The notes under the pieces were generated by a model. It did not search any database. It was not told the DNA's origin and worked only from the letters and a program-made list of their open reading frames with translations. A stretch of DNA of 18,288 nt from GCA-016699975 sp964420045. GTDB lineage: Bacteria; Patescibacteriota; Minisyncoccia; Moranbacterales; UBA1568. The translations under genes were made by a program, and so were the position numbers. Shown here one piece after another: positions 12,392-18,288 of the stretch (the stretch's first letter is position 1; the number at the start of each line of letters is the position of its first letter). Location of the stretch: positions 1 to 18,288 of the forward strand of contig CAYQPQ010000020.1 of the NCBI GenBank assembly GCA_964420045.1, written 5' to 3'.

Positions 12392-13810
12392 TCACAGCTC
12401 CTCCCACAAATCTATGAGATACTGTTTGCCAGTTGGAAAATATGGCGGCGGTGAAACAGAAAGATTCTCATCAAAATGCAGCTCGCGGTCCTGATACCCG
12501 GTTCCGTTCGTATATCCAAAGCTAATTCGACCTTTCGATGCGATAGCACCGAAAATAATGATTTTATCTTTCGCGTTTCCATAATTCGCCCGCGATACGG
12601 CTCCTTTCTGAGCAAGCAAAGCTCCATTGATAGTAAGGTTATCATCCGAGTTATACGGAAAATCTATCGATCCCTCAGCAATAAACCCGATCGCCTCCGT
12701 TCCACTCCCTCCATTTTTATATTTTGTTCCACTGATGATATACAGATTCGGATCAGTCCCGTACGCGAGATCAGCAGCAACTAACGTCATTCGCTCCGCA
12801 TCAAACTGCTCACCGGCAACACTTCCGGACACACCTTTTCCGTCAAACCATACCGTATCTTCAACAAAGATCAATCCCTTCGAAGGATAGCTGGCGGAAA
12901 CTTTCGAAGAATTATCAAGCTTGGTAATCGTGTTGCGGCTACTGTTGATCGTTTTCACCTTGGTAATCTCATATCCGGTCGGCTTAAACTCAACCAAATA
13001 TCCATATTGTCCGCTCGGGCCATAATAATGAGCATCTGGACCACTATTTTGCGCAACATCTTTCATGTACGAGAAATCAGCCGTCACACTGTTAAAATCA
13101 ATTGTCGTAACCGGAAACGTTTTCCCGCCAAGAAAAACTGGGTTGCCGAGCGTGCTGTTGTATGGATCCGATCCAGACCAGTCCCCCGACCACACTCCTG
13201 GACGTTCACAGCTATTTACTGTCCCTGTATCGGGATCGTCATAGCACGTCACGCCGGCCGTCACAACATTGTGCGCCACGCCATCGAATCGGATGCCGCC
13301 GTTACCGTGCATTGGACCGAAAATCTCCGTCGTACTGCTTAATCGAAAAGGATCATTTCCAAGAATCATATACTCGCTCCAACTCGGGCGACGGAACCGA
13401 ACGCGTATCGTGCGCGTATGACTCGGATATTTATAGGTCCATCCGGTTGATTCGAGCGTGAAGAGCGTCGAATTTGCCGCAGGCGGCGTCACGGTAATGC
13501 GGTACCGTCCCAATCCCTGAAAATCATCCTCATAGTCACTGTCGACACCCAGTGGCGCCGGGCTGGTCGATTGCCAAAATTCATTGATCTGTTCAGTGTT
13601 CTTCCCATCAAGCTCATGCGCGATATACCACCGATAGAAATGCGCTCCCGCTTCCGCCACCTGGAGTGATTGTTCTCGAGACGCAACAAAAAGCCCGTAC
13701 TGCAAATGCGACACCACATATGAGATGACACCAGAGAATATGATCGTCGCTATTGTTGCCACAACCAGCACAAACACGAGTCCGGATCCGCGCAGAGAAG
13801 AGAATCGCAT
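12392..13810 (-). CDS. PilX/GspK-like prepilin with a large beta-rich surface domain
   Basis: 472 residues from the ATG at 13810, chosen because it gives a short basic leader (MRFSSLRG) before the hydrophobic helix and follows the preceding stop by 16 nt. The start SLRG|SGLVFVLVVATIATIIFSGVISYVVS resembles PilX/GspK-type leaders. The residue at +5 is Phe, not the usual Glu, as is also true of GspK-type tip pilins. The AEAGA-type helix (QSLQVAEAGAHFYRWYIAHEL) follows. The rest is Gly/Ser/Asn/Tyr-rich and beta-like, ending in IAEGSIDFPYN...LTINGALLAQKGAV...IIFGAIASKGRISFGY...PPPYFP, a pattern I associate with pilus-linked surface proteins of this phylum. Its likely site is the pilus tip or outer surface. 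Confidence 0.8.
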   Translation of the reverse strand: MRFSSLRGSGLVFVLVVATIATIIFSGVISYVVSHLQYGLFVASREQSLQVAEAGAHFYRWYIAHELDGKNTEQINEFWQSTSPAPLGVDSDYEDDFQGLGRYRITVTPPAANSTLFTLESTGWTYKYPSHTRTIRVRFRRPSWSEYMILGNDPFRLSSTTEIFGPMHGNGGIRFDGVAHNVVTAGVTCYDDPDTGTVNSCERPGVWSGDWSGSDPYNSTLGNPVFLGGKTFPVTTIDFNSVTADFSYMKDVAQNSGPDAHYYGPSGQYGYLVEFKPTGYEITKVKTINSSRNTITKLDNSSKVSASYPSKGLIFVEDTVWFDGKGVSGSVAGEQFDAERMTLVAADLAYGTDPNLYIISGTKYKNGGSGTEAIGFIAEGSIDFPYNSDDNLTINGALLAQKGAVSRANYGNAKDKIIIFGAIASKGRISFGYTNGTGYQDRELHFDENLSVSPPPYFPTGKQYLIDLWEEL

Positions 13811-13826
13811 AGCTATAATTAGAGAG

Positions 13827-14438
13827 TTATTTCCCCCAAAGATTTCGAAGAGACGCAAACGACGAGATTTCAACAGGATTCGAACTCGCGGAAGGATTCG
13901 GATCAATCAATATGGAAACATGCACCATACGAACACTTGACAGAGTCGGAGTCGATGAAAGTGCAACATTGGAGTGGTCATAGTACGAGAAAACCGGTTC
14001 GGAAGCATCATTTACCACGGAGGAGGCGATAACCGATACGGAATCGTCGCTCGCCGGATAGGTCGGCGGCGTCGCCGTGGTCGGATCGGTCACGCCGTAT
14101 TTGATCGTCTTCGGCGTGGTCGATGTGTCATAAAACAAATGCACCCGTTCAATTTTCCCATCATGATTCTCATCGGCGAAAAATGAGAACTCCGTTGCCG
14201 TTGCCCGCGCAACAGGAAACGATCCATCGGCACCCGTCTGCGCGTTGCGAATCAAATCCACCATACCTTCAACGCCTCGTGACGCCGCGAACGACGCCTG
14301 TCCGGTTCGCATGGTAAACGACTGCGTTCGCCAAATACTCGCAAGAAAGGTCGACATGCCCAACATAACGATGGACAAAATACCCATCGCCACAATAAGC
14401 TCCACCAAAGACATGCCCCGAGAAAACGAGCGTACCAT
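13827..14438 (-). CDS. PilW/PulJ-like minor prepilin
   Basis: 203 residues from the ATG at 14438, which has an AGGA about 9 nt upstream; an in-frame TTG at 14456 is less likely. The type III leader is clear: MVRSFSRG|MSLVELIVAMGILSIVMLGMSTF, with cleavage after Gly8 by the prepilin peptidase, then methylation-site Met and Glu at +5. The body (GQASFAASRGVEGMVDLIRNAQTGADGSFPVARATATEFSFFADENHDGKIERVHLFYD) is typical of PilW/PulJ-like minor pilins, with a C-terminal strand pattern VRMVHVSILIDPNPSASSNPVEISSFASLRNL. It would sit in the inner membrane and be incorporated at the pilus tip or initiation complex. Confidence 0.88.
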   Translation of the reverse strand: MVRSFSRGMSLVELIVAMGILSIVMLGMSTFLASIWRTQSFTMRTGQASFAASRGVEGMVDLIRNAQTGADGSFPVARATATEFSFFADENHDGKIERVHLFYDTSTTPKTIKYGVTDPTTATPPTYPASDDSVSVIASSVVNDASEPVFSYYDHSNVALSSTPTLSSVRMVHVSILIDPNPSASSNPVEISSFASLRNLWGK

Positions 14439-14477
14439 ACCGAAATTCCTACTCAATTATCACTCTCCTTCTCCGCA

Positions 14478-15866
14478 TTACAACGGCGAAAGCGTCACCG
14501 CCTCCTCAACCAGTCCGCCGGATACCGTCACCGTCCCACCCTCATCCTGATACCCTGTTGCCGTAACCTCATAAGAATAGTCTTGAGAAAGAAGCGTGCT
14601 TCCCTCGTCATGCGGAAAATACACTTTGCCAAATTGATCCGTTGTCGATGTATGGTCATACCCGCTCGGATCCACCGGGTCAGACAACCGAACCGAAGCG
14701 TCCGGAACCGGAGACGTTCCATCCGTTACCGAAAAGAATGCGCCCGGACGAGTCGTATCTATCGCTGCCAATGTGAATGTATCCGGCGTTCCATCCGTGC
14801 CAACCGACACGGAAAATGCATCCAGAACAGCTGCCGGATCAAACTTCCAATAGAAATAGGTCGAGGGTGTAATCGATGCAGCATCAACGAAGTACGCGCC
14901 CGGCGGCGCATTCGAAAGCGAAACCTCTCCCGTAACCGATGTCGGGGAAAGCGAATACACCGGACTATTACCATCCGACGGGTTTGTCCCCAACAGTCGC
15001 CCGCCGGCAATCGAATAACTCACCGTATCGAGCGTATCGCCGGAAAGCACTTCTTTTGGAGAAAAAGTGATCGAGTACGATTTGTCCATCGTGAACGATA
15101 CCGTCTGCAACTGACCCGACAAAATGGAAACATGTTTGTCAATCGGATCAAGCGTGGCGGTAGCGTCGCGCGTTTCAACCGGTTCATATCCGGATTTTGA
15201 AAGCGAGATCTTGTATCGCGGTGTTAATTTCTCATCGAGACCCACAAACAAACAGCTTCCGCTCTCAGTAATACACTGCGTCTGATCGCTGCTATCGAGA
15301 TCTGTCACCGTCACAGTCGCCGAAGACACGCTCGTTCCACTCGAATCGGAAACATTCACGACAAGATTACCGCCGCCAGCGGTTGTCTCTATACCATCCG
15401 GAACAAATCGCGTTGTCAGACTGATAGACTGCGAACTTTCCGTCCCCCATGACACTTCCACAGTCACCTTCTTCGAATCATTGGGTACAACATCATTCGG
15501 CGATCCTCCAGCCGTCCCGTCGAAGGAATCATCAATATTCTGCACAATAGTCTTCACGACAAACGAAGATCCGGCGGAGGTTACCGTCTTCGATCGTTCA
15601 CTCGCCGGAAGCGTCCCCCGAAGTGCGGTCGATGCCTCGTCTACAAATCCGACATCGGTATACGCAATATTTCGCAACTTCTCGAACTGCTCATTGGCAA
15701 CCGCAACCGCCGCCAGTCGCCGCTTCGAATCCAGCGCAAGTCGAGCGCCATTCGAATACACCTCGTAGAAAGCAAGGGTGATAATCGAGAAGATCGCCAA
15801 CATGACCAATCCCTCGATGATGGTCATGCCCTTCCGAGTTTTCTTGTTGAAAGTGAGAGACTGCAT
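14478..15866 (-). CDS. Large prepilin with two carboxypeptidase-regulatory-like domains
   Basis: 462 residues. The leader MQSLTFNKKTRKG|MTIIEGLVMLAIFSIITLAFYEVYS has cleavage after Gly13 and Glu18 at +5, as in true type IV prepilins. After the pilin-like part (to about 155) come two beta-sandwich segments of the CarboxypepD_reg type. One is at about 167-262 (LVVNVSDSSGTSVSSATVTVTD...YKISLSKSGYEPVE, with Cys198 and Cys205 that could pair). The other is at about 375-461 (GAFFSVTDGTSPVPDASVRLSDP...FGKVYFPHDEGS...SYEVTATGYQDE). Such domains often mediate adhesion or extend a surface protein. It is much longer than a normal pilin (about 150), so a minor, probably tip-located or adhesive pilin is likely. 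The next gene starts 39 nt downstream. Confidence 0.85.
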   Translation of the reverse strand: MQSLTFNKKTRKGMTIIEGLVMLAIFSIITLAFYEVYSNGARLALDSKRRLAAVAVANEQFEKLRNIAYTDVGFVDEASTALRGTLPASERSKTVTSAGSSFVVKTIVQNIDDSFDGTAGGSPNDVVPNDSKKVTVEVSWGTESSQSISLTTRFVPDGIETTAGGGNLVVNVSDSSGTSVSSATVTVTDLDSSDQTQCITESGSCLFVGLDEKLTPRYKISLSKSGYEPVETRDATATLDPIDKHVSILSGQLQTVSFTMDKSYSITFSPKEVLSGDTLDTVSYSIAGGRLLGTNPSDGNSPVYSLSPTSVTGEVSLSNAPPGAYFVDAASITPSTYFYWKFDPAAVLDAFSVSVGTDGTPDTFTLAAIDTTRPGAFFSVTDGTSPVPDASVRLSDPVDPSGYDHTSTTDQFGKVYFPHDEGSTLLSQDYSYEVTATGYQDEGGTVTVSGGLVEEAVTLSPL

Positions 15867-15903
15867 GTAAAAATCACACGAGAGGTTGCATGTACCGGCA
15901 GAT

Positions 15904-16039
15904 TTAGGGCTTACGCGTTTGAGTACAATTCAGGGAAAACACGAGAAACGGCGTAAGCAGCATGCGATATACTGCGTCAAGTACCAGATCCGCCAGCTGG
16001 CGGATTGACGCCGAAATGTACCCAACGCGTAAGTCCTAA
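15904..16039. mobile_element. 136-bp miniature inverted-repeat element (MITE)
   Basis: The terminal inverted repeats are TTAGGGCTTACGCGTT (15904-15919) and AACGCGTAAGTCCTAA (16024-16039), 15 of 16 paired. Weaker complementarity continues inward through GAGTACA and TGTACCC. A 3-bp direct repeat GAT flanks it (15901-15903 and 16040-16042), as expected of a target-site duplication. No transposase is encoded, and the element fills most of the gap between pilC and the large prepilin gene. A perfect palindrome (15988-16005) lies inside. Confidence 0.8.
15988..16005. repeat. 18-bp perfect palindrome ATCCGCCAGCTGGCGGAT nested in the MITE
   Basis: Self-complementary over its full length and further extended by GCGTCA/TGACGC with an 8-nt bulge on the left. 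Its TCCGCC/GGCGGA arms are the same as in the palindrome at 5194-5210. Confidence 0.8.
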
Positions 16040-16076
16040 GATTCAAAAAAAGTACATTAAGAAGAAGAAACATCCG

Positions 16077-17300
16077 CTACTTAATATTCTCAAGCACGCT
16101 ATACATCGGCTGAAGCATAGCAACCGCAAAAAACCCAACGCCACCGCCAATGAGGAGCATCAGTATCGGCTCGATAATAGACGACATGTTCTTGGTGATC
16201 TGCGTCACTTCGTCTTCATAAAACGTGGCGAGTTTCTCCAGTACCATCTCCGTCTTTCCGGTTTCCTCGCCCACCGCAATCATCTGCGGCACCAAAATCG
16301 GAAAGATTCTTGGATACCGCAAAATCACAACGCTTAATTCCGTCCCACGCTGTATTTCACCGATCGCCTCCAGAATTGATTTTTTGTACGCGTCATTCGA
16401 GAGCACGCGAGAAACAATACCCAGTCCATCAACCACCGAAACACCGCTTCGCAACAGCGAGCTGTAAATCCGCGCAAATCGCGCGCAGTTCACCTTGACG
16501 ACGATATTTCCCACAATAGGCATATAGAGCAGAGAGATACTAAAGGCTCGCTTCCCGATTGCCGTTCCCAAGAAAATTTTTCCAACAACAAGTGCGCCGA
16601 CAACAAGCGCAATACTCGCAATATAATGCCCGCGCAAAAAATCACTGATGCCAATAATAAAGACTGTCATCGCCGGCAGCTCCACGTCCATATCTTTGAA
16701 CGTGCCGACGATACTCGGCAAAATATACGTCAACATAAGAACAGCGATGCCAACCATCGCCACCAAGATCACTGCCGGATAAATCAATGCGCCTTTCACC
16801 TTGCTCGTAATATCGTGTTCCTTTTCCAGCTGCGTCGCCAAAATCTCGAGCACCATCTCAAGATTCCCCGACACCTCGCCCACATACACCATGTTTACGA
16901 AGAGCTCATTGAACACGGCCGGAAACCGCCCCATGCCTTCGGAAAGCGTCTTTCCCGTTTGAATATCGGCATGAATTGATTCGAGGATACTCTGGAACTT
17001 CTTGTTTTTCGTTTGCGTACTGAGATTCTGAAGCGCGCGCGACATCGTAAGCCCCGACGACACCATGACCGCAAGATTCCGCGTAAAAACCATCTTCTCC
17101 TTGAGCGATACCGAGGCGAAGCGATCAAAAAATTTCACATGCACGCTCGATGACTCCTCTTCGATAACCTTGATCGAAGTCGGCACGAAATCTTCGGCAG
17201 CAAGCGCTGTCGCCACACCCTTCTCATCTTTTGCGCTCATTTCGCCGCCTTTCGATTCTCCCGTTTTGAGATTTTTTGCGGTGTAAAGATATTTCGGCAT
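16077..17300 (-). CDS. pilC: Type IV pilus inner-membrane platform protein PilC
   Basis: 407 residues, normal for the GspF/PilC family, the polytopic membrane protein on which the pilus motor ATPases act. The N-terminus MPKYLYTAKNLKTGESKGGEMSAKDEKGVATALAAEDFVPTSIKVIEE is typical. Two T2SSF domains follow at about 70-195 and 272-397. Each has the conserved helical pattern (FTRNLAVMVSSGLTMSRALQNLS; FARIYSSLLRSGVSVVDGL) and the GE segments (VGEVSGNLEMVLEILA; VGEETGKTEMVLEKLATFYEDEV). Membrane segments lie at about 172-195, 227-244 and 375-397. The ATG at 17300 has GGAGA 4-5 nt upstream. An extended -10 promoter overlaps the stop codon of the preceding msrAB gene. The MITE lies right after it. 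Confidence 0.95.
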   Translation of the reverse strand: MPKYLYTAKNLKTGESKGGEMSAKDEKGVATALAAEDFVPTSIKVIEEESSSVHVKFFDRFASVSLKEKMVFTRNLAVMVSSGLTMSRALQNLSTQTKNKKFQSILESIHADIQTGKTLSEGMGRFPAVFNELFVNMVYVGEVSGNLEMVLEILATQLEKEHDITSKVKGALIYPAVILVAMVGIAVLMLTYILPSIVGTFKDMDVELPAMTVFIIGISDFLRGHYIASIALVVGALVVGKIFLGTAIGKRAFSISLLYMPIVGNIVVKVNCARFARIYSSLLRSGVSVVDGLGIVSRVLSNDAYKKSILEAIGEIQRGTELSVVILRYPRIFPILVPQMIAVGEETGKTEMVLEKLATFYEDEVTQITKNMSSIIEPILMLLIGGGVGFFAVAMLQPMYSVLENIK

Positions 17301-17324
17301 AATTCTCCAAAGAGATATGCCGAA

Positions 17325-17334
17325 ATTATACCAC
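17325..17334 (-). promoter_or_regulatory. Extended -10 promoter of pilC
   Basis: On the minus strand, TGGTATAAT (TG-n-TATAAT; hexamer 17325-17330) lies 24 nt before the pilC ATG. No good -35 is seen 17 bp upstream. The TAA of the hexamer is the stop codon of the msrAB fusion. Confidence 0.55.
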
Positions 17335-18288
17335 AGTTTCGTCGAAGAATTTCAGATATGCGCCATACCCGTCTTTCTTGAGATCTTCTTTCGGAATAAA
17401 TCGAAGCGCCGCAGAATTCATACAGTAGCGCTTGCCACCCCGATCGGCCGGACCGTCATCAAAGACATGTCCCAAATGCGAATCGCCTTTCTTCGACCGC
17501 ACCTCTGTCCGCACTGCAGAAAGCGTCGCATCATCATGAAGCGAAATCGCATTCGAATCAACCGGCTTCACAAATGACGGCCACCCGGTACCCGAATCGT
17601 ATTTGTCTGTCGAAAGAAAGAGCGGCTCGCCGGACACGACATCCACATAGAGTCCTTCGGCTTTGTTGTTACAGTATTCATTCTCAAACGGCCTCTCCGT
17701 CCCCGCTTTCTGTGTCACTTCATATTGAAGCGGCGAGAGTTTCGCCCGGAGATTTTCCTCCGACGGCTTTTGAAAGGAATCTGATTCCCGTGCTTCCACT
17801 GTCGACAATCCGCCGCGATGCGCCACAACAAACGCCTCGCGTCCGGATCCCTCTCGATACGCGCGATACCGAGCCGGATTTTTCGCAGCATATCCCTGGT
17901 GGAATTCTTCCGCTCGCCAAAATTTCACTCGCGGAAGAATACGAATAGCAAGCGGTTTGTCATAGATATTCTTTGCCTCCACCGTGCGCACCACATCCTC
18001 AGCGACACGCTTCTCTTCTTCGGTATCAAAATAAATAGCCGGCGCATATTGCGATCCGCGATCACCAAACGAACCGCCGGCATCCGTCGGGTCGCTGTAG
18101 AAAATAATATGCTCCACCAAACTCCGATACGAAGTCTTCGCCGGATCATACGTCACTTCGACCACCTCTCTATGTCCGCCTTCGGCATAATCCTCATACG
18201 TCGGAAACTCCGTAGTCCCGCCCGCATACCCCGACTCCACCTTGAGAATTCCTGTCAATTTCTCAAAATCCGCCTCCACACACCAAAA
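17326..18288 (-). CDS. msrAB: MsrA-MsrB fusion, peptide methionine sulfoxide reductase (5' end outside window)
   Basis: At least 321 residues, open at the window edge. The first visible codons read F-W-C-V-E-A-D-F, the MsrA catalytic GCFWC motif (catalytic Cys codon 18280-18282), so only a short N-terminus is missing and the GTG at 18279 is not the start. MsrA continues with GGTTEFPTYEDYAEGGHREVVEVTYDP, YSDPTDAGGSFGDRGSQYAPAIYF and RAEEFHQGYAAKNP. MsrB begins at about KLSPLQYEVTQKAGTERPFENEY and has YDSGTGWPSF, VRSKKGDSHLGHVFDDGP and the catalytic RYCMNSAALRF. The two domains reduce the S and R forms of methionine sulfoxide. The common second Cys of MsrB (DSGCGWPSF) is Thr here; a Cys at NEYCNN might substitute. 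No zinc CxxC pairs are present. The stop overlaps the pilC promoter. Confidence 0.93.
   Translation of the reverse strand, partial: FWCVEADFEKLTGILKVESGYAGGTTEFPTYEDYAEGGHREVVEVTYDPAKTSYRSLVEHIIFYSDPTDAGGSFGDRGSQYAPAIYFDTEEEKRVAEDVVRTVEAKNIYDKPLAIRILPRVKFWRAEEFHQGYAAKNPARYRAYREGSGREAFVVAHRGGLSTVEARESDSFQKPSEENLRAKLSPLQYEVTQKAGTERPFENEYCNNKAEGLYVDVVSGEPLFLSTDKYDSGTGWPSFVKPVDSNAISLHDDATLSAVRTEVRSKKGDSHLGHVFDDGPADRGGKRYCMNSAALRFIPKEDLKKDGYGAYLKFFDETVV

Overview
The window looks like chromosomal DNA of a candidate-phyla-radiation (Patescibacteria, Parcubacteria-like) bacterium. This is inferred from compact, nearly all minus-strand gene packing, many starts without a clear Shine-Dalgarno motif, tRNA genes that mostly lack an encoded CCA, a type IV pilus cluster of the kind common in that group, and short GC-rich palindromes of a sort I remember from such genomes. 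TGA is used as an ordinary stop, so this is not a UGA-recoding lineage.

Layout. 1-230: plus-strand tRNA-Arg (cut by the window edge) and tRNA-His, closed by a strong terminator. 245-2443: minus-strand group ddl (D-Ala-D-Ala ligase), a short inorganic pyrophosphatase-like protein and an AlkD-type DNA glycosylase. 2570-2771: tRNA-Met and tRNA-Asp with a terminator. 2820-4686: an ABC exporter half-transporter. 4769-5583: a structured tRNA region with an intact initiator tRNA-fMet and an intact tRNA-Ile. Each is bracketed by broken pieces of its own duplicate, and those pieces carry hairpins of about 20 nt inserted in the D-loop or T-loop positions. A small GIY-YIG nuclease gene sits in the fMet half and runs into the tRNA. 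5683-7307: a YgjP/DUF45 zinc peptidase and a membrane-tethered DUF2202 ferritin-like protein. 7496-8041: an AT-rich nucleotidyltransferase-like gene that looks imported. 8218-8290: tRNA-Ala with its own good promoter. 8530-9363: a secreted CAP-domain protein. Ahead of it lies a perfect TTGACA-17-TATAAT promoter followed almost at once by an intrinsic terminator, which looks like an attenuator.

9550-17300 is a type IV pilus operon read on the minus strand in the order pilC, a large prepilin with extra beta-sandwich domains, a PilW/PulJ-like prepilin, a PilX/GspK-like prepilin, pilM, pilN, pilO and a small membrane protein. PilC and PilMNO would form the inner-membrane platform, and the three prepilin-like proteins would be minor pilins or tip components. 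The retraction and extension ATPases and the prepilin peptidase are not in the window. Between pilC and the first prepilin is a 136-bp miniature inverted-repeat element with a 3-bp target duplication. 17326-18288 is an MsrA-MsrB fusion, truncated by the window edge just before its catalytic Cys motif is complete.

The most unusual content is the fMet/Ile region, where the same arrangement (5' tRNA fragment with D-loop hairpin, intact tRNA, 3' tRNA fragment with T-loop hairpin) occurs twice in a row. Next come the promoter-terminator leader of the CAP gene and the miniature element. Function and family calls rest on motif recognition by eye; no database search was run.
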